From Flavobacterium notoginsengisoli (GTDB lineage: Bacteria; Bacteroidota; Bacteroidia; Flavobacteriales; Flavobacteriaceae), in NCBI RefSeq assembly GCF_014207905.1, contig NZ_JACHLB010000002.1, forward strand, positions 744,001 through 808,000: a DNA stretch of 64,000 bases, in the 5' to 3' direction. The translations under genes were made by a program, and so were the position numbers. Positions 52,114 through 60,646 of this stretch are shown in pieces. How positions within the stretch are numbered: position 1 is the stretch's first letter; each line of letters opens with the position of its first letter. The notes beneath the pieces are model-generated. The model searched no databases. It was given only the letters and a program-made list of their open reading frames with translations, and had not been told where the DNA came from.

Positions 52114-52719
52114 TTATAAGTTTTTAAAAGTTTGCTCTAAGTGTTTGGTGTAATTCTCTTTAAAGATAGCGATATTTTCTGTTGTAGCGCCTTTCTCAAC
52201 ATCATGAAAATGGAATCCGTCTAGTTTTTCCATTCCTGTGAATTTGTTCATTTTGTGGAAACCAAACATTACGCCGTCATCAACCGATTTTTGATCGAAG
52301 AATTCGTCTGGAAGTGTAAAAGCGGTTGCAGGAGCATTCCAGCTTGTGGTAAGCATATATTTACGTCCATGCAGAAGTCCGCCGGTTCCGTAGTTGATGT
52401 CTGGATTTACACGGCTCCTTCCGTCGCTTTTGTAGATTCCTTTGTTGTGACCTGCTGTAAAAACATCGTCGATGTATTTTTTGAACAGGTTTGGTAACTG
52501 AAACCACCAAACTGGTGTGTGGTAAATGATAACATCTGCCCAAACAAATTTTTCTACTTCTTTGTCAAGATCGATATCATCTTCTACGTGAGTTGTTTTG
52601 ATTTCGTATTCGTTGTTTTTAGAAAGAAATTCGGTTGTCCAGTCCTGAACTGTTTTGTTGAATTTTCCTCCTGAATGGGCAAATTTCTGTCCACCGTTAA
52701 TTATAAATATCTTTTTCAT
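52114..52719 (-). CDS. mdaB: NAD(P)H-dependent oxidoreductase (MdaB-like flavodoxin fold)
   Basis: A 201-residue FMN/FAD flavoprotein of the MdaB/quinone reductase family. The N-terminus IFIINGGQKFAHSGGKFN holds the flavin phosphate loop. PVWWFQLPNLFKKYIDDVF and YMLTTSWNAP are typical. Such enzymes reduce quinones by two electrons. It leads a unit with the ABM-type and DUF3291 genes. Confidence 0.85.
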   Translation of the reverse strand: MKKIFIINGGQKFAHSGGKFNKTVQDWTTEFLSKNNEYEIKTTHVEDDIDLDKEVEKFVWADVIIYHTPVWWFQLPNLFKKYIDDVFTAGHNKGIYKSDGRSRVNPDINYGTGGLLHGRKYMLTTSWNAPATAFTLPDEFFDQKSVDDGVMFGFHKMNKFTGMEKLDGFHFHDVEKGATTENIAIFKENYTKHLEQTFKNL

Positions 52720-52865
52720 TTTTATTGTTGGTTTTATGAGCGTCTTTGTATTGAAATTAAAGGCGCATTTTTTCTTTCATTTTTTAATCTAGCAAAGGCG
52801 CAGAGTCGCAAAATTTTTATTTACCTAAATTGAGATATAAGTCTTTCTTTTGAAAATGGATGTGT

Positions 52866-52946
52866 GAGGGATTGAGGCGGTATCCTTTTGTGGAATGAAA
52901 TGGAACAAAAGATATAGCCGAAAGCCCGACCCGGAGGGGCACACCC
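52866..52946. repeat. Conserved-looking structured intergenic element
   Basis: About 80 bases with a 9-10-bp imperfect stem (ATCCTTTTGT near 52,882 and ACAAAAGAT near 52,905) nested in GGCGG/AGCCG, then the GC-rich tail AAAGCCCGACCCGGAGGGGC. It is far more GC-rich than its surroundings. I recall similar stretches in other Flavobacterium genomes (memory only). It may be a small RNA or a mobile repeat. Confidence 0.5.
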
Positions 52947-52981
52947 AAATTTTTATTATTATTTAATTTTTGAGATTTTTT

Positions 52982-53121
52982 AAACACATAGAAACATAGA
53001 TTTTTCTTTCTTGAAAAGAGAATTGAAAGAAACTAGTTTCTAACACATAGTCCCGATAGCTATGTGATTTTTAGAAAAGTGAAGCATCTTGATGCAACTA
53101 ATTCTATGTCTCTATGTGTTA
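52982..53121. repeat. Inverted repeat, AAACACATAGAA family
   Basis: ACACATAGAAACATAG near 52,984 is mirrored by CTATGTCTCTATGTGTT ending at 53,120, with a palindromic ACATAG...CTATGT in between. It matches the element at 13,877-14,017. Confidence 0.75.
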
Positions 53122-53131
53122 AAAAAAAGAA

Positions 53132-54118
53132 TTAATCTAGCTTAGAAAGCGCTTCATTAATGAAAGTAAGTTCTGAAGCTGATAAATCGAAATCCATAGT
53201 TTTGGCATTTGAAATGGCTTGTTCTGCATTTCTCGCTCCAGCTAATACAATTGCGATTCCTTTTTGTAATGTTGTCCAACGCAATACCAATTGTGCGATA
53301 GAAATGTGTTTGTCGTTTGCCAGTGAACTTAATTCTTCGATTAAGGTTTTTACTTTTTGTAAATCAAATTTTCCGAAATAGCCATTGCGGTGGTCGTTTT
53401 CTTTTAATTTACTGTCGGTGAAATATTTTCCTGTCAATAAACCTCTTTCCATTGGGCTGTACGCAATGATTCCGATGTTTTCTGCGATGGTAAAAGGAAG
53501 CAAGTCTTTCTCGATGCTTCTGTTTAACATACTATAAGCCACCTGATCTGATGCAATCGGAAGTGTTTTTTGCGCTTCTTTAATTTGTTCAATATTGTAA
53601 TTGCTTACTCCGAAAGCTTTGATTTTTCCTTGTTGAATTAAGGTTTCAACGGCTTCCATGGTTTCAGAAATTGGCGTTGTACTGTCTGGCCAGTGAATTT
53701 GCAATAAATCGATGTAATCGGTTTTAAGGCGTTTTAAGCTTTCTTCGATTTCTTTAATTACGTTTTCTTTTGATGAGTATTTGTAAATAGGCACTTGTTT
53801 TCCGTTATCATCAGCATCAAAAAAGAAGTCACCTTTTCCTTTGTTGCTTCCGTCCCAAACTAAACCGAATTTAGTAAGTAACTGCACTTTTGAACGATCG
53901 TAAGGTTTTATAGCTTCTCCGATCATTTCTTCGCTTAGACCAAATCCGTAAAAAGGAGCGGTGTCGATTGTGGTTACTCCGTGGTCGATAGACGCTTGAA
54001 CAGATTCTATTGAATCTTTCTTTTCAGTTCCGCCCCACATGGTTCCTCCAATTGCAAATGCACCGTATGTTATAGCTGATAATTCTAGTTCTGAATTGCC
54101 TAATTTTCTATATTCCAT
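53132..54118 (-). CDS. Aldo/keto reductase
   Basis: A 328-residue NADPH-dependent reductase. The barrel carries the catalytic residues Asp (TIDTAPFYG), Tyr (same motif), Lys (LLTKFG) and His (LLQIHWPD), and KAFGVSNYN is also present. Substrate unknown. It is divergent from an AraC-type gene across an intergenic region with repeated TGGTATA boxes, so it is probably the target of that regulator. Confidence 0.9.
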   Translation of the reverse strand: MEYRKLGNSELELSAITYGAFAIGGTMWGGTEKKDSIESVQASIDHGVTTIDTAPFYGFGLSEEMIGEAIKPYDRSKVQLLTKFGLVWDGSNKGKGDFFFDADDNGKQVPIYKYSSKENVIKEIEESLKRLKTDYIDLLQIHWPDSTTPISETMEAVETLIQQGKIKAFGVSNYNIEQIKEAQKTLPIASDQVAYSMLNRSIEKDLLPFTIAENIGIIAYSPMERGLLTGKYFTDSKLKENDHRNGYFGKFDLQKVKTLIEELSSLANDKHISIAQLVLRWTTLQKGIAIVLAGARNAEQAISNAKTMDFDLSASELTFINEALSKLD

Positions 54119-54151
54119 GATTGTAATTTTATTTTGATTAATTTAACGAGG

Positions 54152-54213
54152 CAAAATTATACCATTTTTAAGGTTTTAATTTGGTATATATTTGTCTTTT
54201 TTAGGTATATTTG
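54152..54213. promoter_or_regulatory. Divergent promoters with repeated TGGTATA boxes
   Basis: Minus-strand -7 box TAATTTTG (54,152-54,159) for the reductase; plus-strand TATATTTG boxes at 54,187-54,194 and 54,206-54,213 for the regulator. TATACCA (54,158-54,164) and TGGTATA (54,182-54,188) form an inverted repeat. A third copy, AGGTATA, is at 54,203-54,209, 21 bases on. Confidence 0.55.
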
Positions 54214-54235
54214 CAACTTCAAATAAAAACAAATT

Positions 54236-55081
54236 ATGAAAAAAGAGAATTTATATGAACCTTTTACGGTTTCTTTTGAAACTTTAAGCGAGTATCCTGA
54301 TGTGGGTGATCGTCATAATTTCTTTGAATTGGTTTATATTTTAAAAGGAACTGGAAGACAATGTATTAATAAGAATATTTTTGAATATGATCCAGGACAT
54401 TTGTTTTTATTGACACCAGAGGACTGTCATAATTTTACTATTGAAACGGAAACGAAGTTTTTCTTTTTGAGGTTTAATGATATTTATTTGAAAAATTCGA
54501 GTCTGCAAAATGAAAATATTCAGCGATTAGAATATATTCTTCAAAATGCAAATCATCAGCCGGGCTGTATCTTAAAAAATGATCCTGATAAGTGTTTGGT
54601 GAAGGTTATGATTGAAGCAATCTGTCGCGAGCATCAGGATAAAGATGTTTACAATCAGGAATTGATTCAGCAGTTGGTGAATACTTTGATTATAATTGTG
54701 GCGAGAAATATTGCGAAATATCTTCCAGAGCAGGTTAACATTGGAACTGAAGCAAAAGCTATGGATATTCTGCAATATATCCAGAATAATATTTATTTCC
54801 CTGAAAAAATTAAAGCGGAATCCATCAGTGATTATTTCGGGATTTCGAATACGTATTTAGGCCGTTACTTTAAGAAACACGCCAGCGAAACGATGCAACA
54901 ATATATCAGTAATTATAAAACAAAACTGATTGAACATCGTTTGCAATTCAGTGATAAACGTATTAATGAAATTGCGTACGAATTTGGTTTTACGGATGAA
55001 AGTCATTTTAATAAGTTCTTTAGAAAGCAAAAGGGATATAGTCCATCTGAGTTTAGAAAGACGATTCGATTGAGTGCTTAA
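54236..55081 (+). CDS. AraC-family transcriptional regulator
   Basis: A 281-residue regulator with an N-terminal cupin-like sensor domain (about 1-110; NFFELVYILKGTGRQCIN, GHLFLLTPED) and two C-terminal HTH motifs (SISDYFGISNTYLGRYFKK; RINEIAYEFGFTDESHFNKFFRK). The effector is unknown. It lies next to the aldo-keto reductase and has repeated boxes at its promoter, which suggests control of both itself and that gene. Confidence 0.9.
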   Translation: MKKENLYEPFTVSFETLSEYPDVGDRHNFFELVYILKGTGRQCINKNIFEYDPGHLFLLTPEDCHNFTIETETKFFFLRFNDIYLKNSSLQNENIQRLEYILQNANHQPGCILKNDPDKCLVKVMIEAICREHQDKDVYNQELIQQLVNTLIIIVARNIAKYLPEQVNIGTEAKAMDILQYIQNNIYFPEKIKAESISDYFGISNTYLGRYFKKHASETMQQYISNYKTKLIEHRLQFSDKRINEIAYEFGFTDESHFNKFFRKQKGYSPSEFRKTIRLSA

Positions 55082-55117
55082 AAATACAGATTTTACTAAT
55101 TTCTACGAATTTTTTTG

Positions 55118-55157
55118 CCACAGATTATAATGATTAAAAAGATTTTTAATCTGTGGT
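55118..55157. repeat. Short inverted repeat CCACAGATTA
   Basis: CCACAGATTATAATG pairs with TTTTTAATCTGTGG across a short spacer. It lies between the convergent AraC-type and NlpC/P60 genes and may end transcription. Confidence 0.6.
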
Positions 55158-55176
55158 AATTCGTGAAATATGTGTT

Positions 55177-55938
55177 TTAAATAATTTTCTTGATGACACG
55201 AAGTTTATGAGTGTGTTTCTTTAGTTCAGGATTATAAATTCCGGTATGGTCTAAACGATCAATTCGTACTTTTCCACTTGCGTGAATGATGTAATTGTTT
55301 TCCATGATGATTCCTACGTGCGTAATATTTCCTTCATCATTATCGAAAAAGGCTAAATCACCAACTTCACTTTCTTCAATAAAACTTAAAGGTTCGCCTT
55401 CAAGTGCTTGTTGTGAAGCATCACGATGGATTTTGTAACCGTTTAATTTGTAAACCATTTGTGTAAAACCTGAGCAGTCAATTCCGAAAGGTGTTTTTCC
55501 TCCCCATAAATATGGAGCATTTAAATACATAAAAGCGGTTTTAATCAGTGCGCTTTTAGGTTTTATACCGCTGGTTTTAGTTCCTTCAAAATCAAAATTT
55601 GAAATATTGATTTCGCTGTTATTCAAAAAAGATAAAGAAGCTCCAAGTGGAATAGGAAGCAATAAATTATCTGGCGCAGTGATATAATCAATTAAATCAG
55701 CATTCAAAATAATAGCTTCTTTGCTTAGCTGATTAAATTGCTGTTCAGAAATTAACTGATATTGTTTAGAATCGACCCATCCAACATAGTCATCAAATTG
55801 AATTCTTATTTTAGCCCATTGATTATGGCGTTCTAAAATTTCGATATGTTCCCCAAACAAAAGTTGCGTAACGATTTCACTTCTGTCACTAGCTTCAGCT
55901 CGAACGGGTACTATGGCTAAATTGCAAATTCCAAACAT
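55177..55938 (-). CDS. NlpC/P60 cell-wall peptidase with SH3-type domain
   Basis: A 253-residue protein from the ATG at 55938. The upstream ATG at 55983 lies in the loop of the thiolase terminator and is rejected. The N-terminal SH3-like part (VPVRAEASDRSEIVTQLLFGE, WAKIRI, GWVD) is followed by an NlpC/P60 domain: catalytic Cys in GIDCSGFTQ, His in ITHVGIIM and a late His in IIHASGKV. It likely cleaves peptidoglycan peptides. No signal peptide is visible from this start, so the location is uncertain. Confidence 0.85.
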   Translation of the reverse strand: MFGICNLAIVPVRAEASDRSEIVTQLLFGEHIEILERHNQWAKIRIQFDDYVGWVDSKQYQLISEQQFNQLSKEAIILNADLIDYITAPDNLLLPIPLGASLSFLNNSEINISNFDFEGTKTSGIKPKSALIKTAFMYLNAPYLWGGKTPFGIDCSGFTQMVYKLNGYKIHRDASQQALEGEPLSFIEESEVGDLAFFDNDEGNITHVGIIMENNYIIHASGKVRIDRLDHTGIYNPELKKHTHKLRVIKKII

Positions 55939-55959
55939 GTAAGGAAATTTATAAAGTTG

Positions 55960-55998
55960 AAAAATCAGGAGTTTTAAATTCATAACTCCTGATTTTTT
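55960..55998. terminator. Intrinsic terminator after the thiolase gene
   Basis: A 14-bp perfect stem (55,960-55,973 and 55,984-55,997) with a 10-base loop and A/T runs at both ends. On the minus strand it follows the thiolase stop. Confidence 0.85.
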
Positions 55999-56010
55999 GA
56001 GATATTGTTT

Positions 56011-57189
56011 TTATGCTCTTTCGATAACAATTGCTGATGCACCACCGCCGCCATTGCAAATTGCAGCAGCTCCAGTTTTAGCATTGTTTTGTTCTAAAAC
56101 ATTCAGTAAAGTTACAATAATACGTGCTCCAGAAGCTCCTAGAGGATGTCCTAAGGAAACAGCTCCACCGTTTACGTTTACTTTATCATTATCTAGTTTT
56201 AGTATTTTTGCATTGGCTAAACCAACTACAGAGAAAGCTTCGTTGAATTCGAAGAAATCAACATCTGAAATTGAAATTCCAGCTTTGTCTAAAGCTTTTG
56301 GTAAAGCTTTTGCTGGACTTGTTGTAAACCATTTTGGTTCCTGAGCAGCATCTGCATATCCTTTTATGTATGCCAAAGGTTTTAGTCCTAATGCATTTGC
56401 TTTTTCCTCAGACATTAAAACCAAAGCAGCAGCTCCGTCATTGATTGTAGAAGCATTTGCAGCAGTTACAGTTCCGTCTTTTGTAAAAACTGGGGATAAA
56501 GATGGTATTTTATCTAATTTTACATTAGTATATTCTTCGTCTTTAGAGAATATAATTGGTTCTCCGCGTCTTTGTGGTACTTCAACAGGAACAATTTCGT
56601 TGTCGAATTTTCCAGCATCCCAAGCTTTTGCACTTCTTTCATAAGATTGGATTGCGAAAGCGTCTTGTTCTTCACGGCTGATGTTGTATTCAGTTGCACA
56701 TAAATCAGCGCAAACTCCCATTGCGTTGTTATCGTAAGCATCTGTCAAACCGTCTTTTTGCATTCCGTCCAACATTGTTGCTGGGCCAAATTTGTTTCCT
56801 GCACGCATTTGTACATAATGAGGAATCAAGCTCATGCTTTCCATTCCGCCGGCAACTACAATTTCAGCATCACCGCATGAGATTGCTTGAGCGGCAAACA
56901 TTACAGCTTTCATTCCTGAGGCGCAAACTTTGTTTACTGTTGTAGCAGCAACTTCTTCAGACAAACCAGCAAAAAGTGCTGCTTGGCGAGCTGGAGCTTG
57001 TCCAACGCCTGCCTGAATTACATTCCCCATAAAAACTTCATCAACTAATTTTGGGTCAAGGTTAATTTTAGAAAGGGCTCCCTTAATAGCGGCAGCGCCT
57101 AATTTTGGAGCAGGTACAGTAGATAACCCTCCCATGAAACTTCCGATAGGTGTTCTAACGGCAGAAACGATAACAACTCTTTTGTTCAT
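56011..57189 (-). CDS. Acetyl-CoA C-acetyltransferase (thiolase)
   Basis: A 392-residue thiolase. The acyl-accepting Cys is in NKVCASGMKA, the His in FNEAF and SLGHPLGASGAR regions, and the second catalytic Cys in AICNGGGGAS. It condenses or cleaves acetoacetyl-CoA; direction depends on the pathway. A terminator follows and the gene stands alone. Confidence 0.95.
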   Translation of the reverse strand: MNKRVVIVSAVRTPIGSFMGGLSTVPAPKLGAAAIKGALSKINLDPKLVDEVFMGNVIQAGVGQAPARQAALFAGLSEEVAATTVNKVCASGMKAVMFAAQAISCGDAEIVVAGGMESMSLIPHYVQMRAGNKFGPATMLDGMQKDGLTDAYDNNAMGVCADLCATEYNISREEQDAFAIQSYERSAKAWDAGKFDNEIVPVEVPQRRGEPIIFSKDEEYTNVKLDKIPSLSPVFTKDGTVTAANASTINDGAAALVLMSEEKANALGLKPLAYIKGYADAAQEPKWFTTSPAKALPKALDKAGISISDVDFFEFNEAFSVVGLANAKILKLDNDKVNVNGGAVSLGHPLGASGARIIVTLLNVLEQNNAKTGAAAICNGGGGASAIVIERA

Positions 57190-57364
57190 TTTCTGTTTAA
57201 TATTAGTTATAAAGCAAATTTACTGTTTATTTAAATATTTTCAAACTTTGTATTGAATAGGGAAGATTTTAAATTTGAGTGAATTTTTTGTTAATTCTAT
57301 ATGTTTGATTGTGAAGTGGTTTTGAAAAAAGATAAAAAAAAACTAAAAAAACTCAAAAAAAAGC

Positions 57365-57395
57365 TTGTGAGAAAAGGAATGTTGTTATACATTTG
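57365..57395 (+). promoter_or_regulatory. tRNA cluster promoter
   Basis: TTG at 57,365-57,367 and TACATTTG at 57,388-57,395 with 20 bases between, a near-ideal Bacteroidota -33/-7 pair, about 33 bases upstream of the first tRNA. Confidence 0.75.
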
Positions 57396-57427
57396 CACTC
57401 GCAAAACGGAAGCAATTCCTTGAGCAA

Positions 57428-57511
57428 GGAGAGGTGCCAGAGCGGTAATGGAGCAGATTGCTAATCTGTCGACGGGTAACCGTCGCCAGGGTTCGAGTCC
57501 CTGTCTCTCCG
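57428..57511 (+). tRNA. tRNA-Ser(GCT)
   Basis: Eighty-four bases with a 7-bp acceptor stem (GGAGAGG/TCTCTCC), the long variable arm of class II tRNAs, the TTCGAGTCC T-arm and anticodon GCT in the loop TTGCTAA. No CCA is encoded. Confidence 0.95.
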
Positions 57512-57524
57512 CTTAAATTTGCCT

Positions 57525-57599
57525 CGGGGTGTAGCGTAGCCCGGTTATCGCGCCTGCTTTGGGAGCAGGAGGCCGCAGGTTCGAATCCTGCCACCCCGA
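57525..57599 (+). tRNA. tRNA-Pro(TGG)
   Basis: Seventy-five bases with acceptor CGGGGTG/CACCCCG, anticodon TGG in the loop TTTGGGA and TTCGAATCC T-arm. No CCA is encoded. Confidence 0.95.
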
Positions 57600-57631
57600 C
57601 GAAAACTTTTAGCGATAAAGTTTTTAAAAAA

Positions 57632-57705
57632 GGTTCCATAGCTCAGCTGGATAGAGCAACGCACTTCTAATGCGTAGGTCGAAGGTTCGAATCCTTCTGG
57701 AATCA
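57632..57705 (+). tRNA. tRNA-Arg(TCT)
   Basis: Seventy-four bases with acceptor GGTTCCA/TGGAATC, anticodon TCT in the loop CTTCTAA and TTCGAATCC T-arm. No CCA is encoded. It is the last gene before the integrase and a possible attachment site. Confidence 0.95.
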
Positions 57706-57740
57706 CTGAAACTGATTTTTTAAATTAGTTTAAACGCTGA

Positions 57741-57774
57741 AAACCCGCATCATTACTACGATGCGGGTTTTTTT
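57741..57774 (+). terminator. Intrinsic terminator of the tRNA cluster
   Basis: An 11-bp stem AAACCCGCATC/GATGCGGGTTT (57,741-57,751 and 57,760-57,770), an 8-base loop and a T-run. Confidence 0.9.
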
Positions 57775-57815
57775 ATTCCCTTTCATGTTTTCAAAAACGC
57801 TCAAAAGTGCCCTAA

Positions 57816-57868
57816 TTTTTGTGGATTATTTGTGGCATTTTATCCTTTCAAAAAAAACTGCCACAAAA
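57816..57868. repeat. TTTGTGGCA repeats upstream of the integrase
   Basis: TTTGTGGCA (57,829-57,837) and its inverse TGCCACAAA (57,859-57,867), plus a partial TTTTTGTGG copy at 57,816-57,824. They may be recombinase binding sites or the edge of the island. Confidence 0.5.
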
Positions 57869-57967
57869 ACTTATTTAATTTGTTGTTAGCCAGCATGTAA
57901 AGATGGTTAACGACTTGATTTAGAGATATTATAATTCGATATTTATTAACTTTTAAATTGTTGAATT

Positions 57968-59281
57968 ATGTTAGAAAACAGTTTTGGAATCATCTTCTTT
58001 TTGAAGAGCTCCGCAAAAAGCACAAGCGAAAGGTATATCTATATCAGGATTACTGTTAATGGCGTGCCTAAAGAAACCTCCACGAAACGAAAATGGAATG
58101 TAAACCGCTGGGAACAGAAAACAGGACGTGCAATAGGAAACAAAGAAGATGCTAAAGCGTTAAATTTCTTTTTATACTCACTGGAAATTAAACTAAGAAA
58201 GCATGCGGATTATCTTGTTGAAAAACAGGAATCTATAAATAGCGTAAAGCTGATCAACTTTATTTTAGGCAAAACCAGACTGAAAACTACGGTTCTTCAG
58301 GAATTTCAGCTCCATAATGATCAGATGCTGGCTTTAGTGAAAAAGGGCGAATATGCCATTGGCACGCACGTGCGTTTTGAAATATCAAAAAAACATGTCA
58401 AAGATTTTATGATGCATAAATACGGAGTGGAAGATATGGAGTTTAATGAGCTTAACTTTGAGTTTGTAAAAGAATATGAATTTTATCTCAAAACAGTAAA
58501 GAACAACGCTAATAATACGGCGCTTAAATACATTACTAATTTCAAGAAAATTGTCCTAACGGCAATGGATAAAGAACTTTTGACTATTGATCCTTTTAAG
58601 CGTTTTAAAGGTAAAAAGACAAGAGTGCTGAAAAAGCCGCTGACGGGTCTTGAATTATCGCTTTTAGAGAAACACAAATTTTCTACCGACCGCCTTGGAG
58701 TGGTAAGAGATGTTTTCGTCTTTCAGTGTTACACTGGTTTAGCCTATATTGATGTATTCAATCTGAAACAGTCAGATATAAAAGAGGGTATTGACGGAGA
58801 ACAATGGATTCTGACTGAAAGACAGAAAACAGGAAGTCCTATTAGTATTCCTCTGCTTCCAAAGGCAACGGAAATTGTAAATAGATATAGAAATCATTCA
58901 CTTTGTGTTGAAAGAAATTCAGTGCTTCCTGTGAGTTCAAACCAGAAAATGAATGAGTATCTTAAAGAAATAGCTGATTTATGTGGCATTAAAAGCAATT
59001 TAAATACCCACAAAGCCAGAAGAACATTTGGAAGCACAATAACTTTAAATAATAATGTGCCAATCCATGTAGTTAAAGAAATGCTTGGGCATCAATCCGT
59101 CAGTCAGACAGAAGAGTATGCCTTAACTGAACAGATTTCTATTGGCCGTGAAATGCAGGGGTTAAAGCAGAGATTGGCAGACAAGGAAGATGTTTCGAAT
59201 GAAGTAACTTTAAAAACAATTGAGAGAATGGAGAAAGAGCTGGTTGAAATGAAGAAAAAGCTTAGTTTGAGGAGACAATAA
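57968..59281 (+). CDS. Tyrosine recombinase (site-specific integrase)
   Basis: A 437-residue integrase of the Bacteroidota type. The N-terminal SAM-like/arm domain is about 1-205. The catalytic domain has HKARRTFG (His and second Arg) and MLGHQSVSQTEEYA with the nucleophile Tyr. The first catalytic Arg is not in its usual place: the motif reads CYTGLAYIDVFNL rather than TGxR. This substitution is known from some mobile-element integrases of this phylum. It lies 263 bases after tRNA-Arg and is the first gene of the island. Confidence 0.9.
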   Translation: MLENSFGIIFFLKSSAKSTSERYIYIRITVNGVPKETSTKRKWNVNRWEQKTGRAIGNKEDAKALNFFLYSLEIKLRKHADYLVEKQESINSVKLINFILGKTRLKTTVLQEFQLHNDQMLALVKKGEYAIGTHVRFEISKKHVKDFMMHKYGVEDMEFNELNFEFVKEYEFYLKTVKNNANNTALKYITNFKKIVLTAMDKELLTIDPFKRFKGKKTRVLKKPLTGLELSLLEKHKFSTDRLGVVRDVFVFQCYTGLAYIDVFNLKQSDIKEGIDGEQWILTERQKTGSPISIPLLPKATEIVNRYRNHSLCVERNSVLPVSSNQKMNEYLKEIADLCGIKSNLNTHKARRTFGSTITLNNNVPIHVVKEMLGHQSVSQTEEYALTEQISIGREMQGLKQRLADKEDVSNEVTLKTIERMEKELVEMKKKLSLRRQ

Positions 59282-59946
59282 ATTTTATTGAAAAATGGAA
59301 ACAAGAAAAGTTCCCTTTTTGTTAAAGGGACTTTTTATTCTCCGCTACTGCATAATTTCTTTAAATCATTCATAAAATGGTTTAAAGAAATTGGTGTATT
59401 CTCAAGTTAATTATTTGGCCCTTTGACTCGTAAGTTGTTTGTATGTATTACGATAGTTAAATGCTGACTTATGTCTGTAGTATAAAGATAGGTTTTACGT
59501 GGAAGATCAGCGCAAATTTAATCTTAAATATCTACATTAAATTATTAGAAAAAGCTTGTTTGCGTTTTGTGGTATAAAGGTCTTGCCTTTTGGTGTCAAG
59601 TCCAGGATGTGACAAGCAGTGGTGGTGGCAGAAGAAATTGCGTAACAGCGCTGATTCCTGTACAAATAGCGGGAGAACTTCAAAAAAAGAAGGAACTGAT
59701 CTTGATGCTTGCACGAAAGCAGTTCTGGATAAGCTTAATTTTCTGGGTATTTAAAATAAGAATGCGTTTAAGTTTTTGGCATCCAGAACAGAGTGTGCAA
59801 ATATATAGGTTCTATCTTATTTTAATTTCAAAAGACATAAAAAAGCGAATTGGAATGTATTTTATCTTTAGATCTCTACAAAAAAAAATATTATTTATGT
59901 TTAATTGGTTGATATTTAGTGTTTTATTGTCTTTTTTGTTACTTTT
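59282..59946. other. Region without a confident gene
   Basis: A frame for 129 residues (59,567-59,956) has odd composition and no recognisable domain. Another short frame in the middle (about 59,606-59,749), ending in KAVLDKLNFLGI, looks like a coding remnant. Probably decayed sequence. Confidence 0.4.
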
Positions 59947-60546
59947 ATGTCTTTAACCGATTTAAAAATGGAAACGCCCAGAGATAAGATAGTAATGATT
60001 GTTGATAGGCTCGGCATGTCAACGGAAGTAGCTGCTAAAGCAATGAATATTAGAGAGCAGACTTTTAGAGCTAACAGACGCGGAACATCATCCAGAAACT
60101 ATTTTAGTGAAAAAAATTATACTGATCTGCTTGATTTCATCATATCTGAAATGGAATATTTAATTACATACAGTTTTGTAAACACTAAAAACGCTGATGC
60201 TTACGTCTATGTAGCAGATTTAGCGGAAAAAATATTCGAAGATTATCCAATTTCCAGAAAGAAAAAAGGCTATAGCCTTTTTGACGAACTGAAAACCGTT
60301 GTTAGTTACATGGAAACCAGTGAAGTCTTTTCTGATATGGAAATTTACAGTGAGGTCATAGATGATTTAATCAAGAAATCTGCAGCACTGGAGAATGAAC
60401 TCAATTTTTTCTCTATTAGAAGGTACAATGATTATGCTTGCAAAGGAAAAAAGAAGGAGCATACAATGTGGATTGCTTTTATGGATTATCGCAGGCGTAA
60501 AGCCGTAAAAGAAGTCTTAAAAAGAAATATAACCATAGAGCCATAG
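59947..60546 (+). CDS. Hypothetical protein with N-terminal HTH-like region
   Basis: A 199-residue soluble protein I do not recognise. Residues about 10-65 look like a small helix-turn-helix (DRLGMSTEVAAKAMNIREQT). The rest is helical and charged, with a conserved-looking basic end (MDYRRRKAVKEVLKRN). An alternative start is the ATG at 59,968. It sits between the integrase and IS remnants, so it is island cargo; a regulatory role is a guess. Confidence 0.5.
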   Translation: MSLTDLKMETPRDKIVMIVDRLGMSTEVAAKAMNIREQTFRANRRGTSSRNYFSEKNYTDLLDFIISEMEYLITYSFVNTKNADAYVYVADLAEKIFEDYPISRKKKGYSLFDELKTVVSYMETSEVFSDMEIYSEVIDDLIKKSAALENELNFFSIRRYNDYACKGKKKEHTMWIAFMDYRRRKAVKEVLKRNITIEP

Positions 60547-60646
60547 AGAGAGCTATTAAAGAAGAAACAGTAATAAAAAATGAGCATTGCGAAACTTCTT
60601 TTATGAATTGGCTGCCGTTTTATATGGAGAAGAGCAGAGTCATTTT

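Noticed and set aside
55939..55983. Upstream ATG for the NlpC/P60 protein
   Set aside because: It lies in the loop of the thiolase terminator; the ATG at 55938 starts right at the SH3-like domain.
59567..59956. A 129-residue plus-strand open frame
   Set aside because: Unusual composition, no recognisable domain, and a competing frame in the same stretch looks more coding-like. Treated as decayed sequence.
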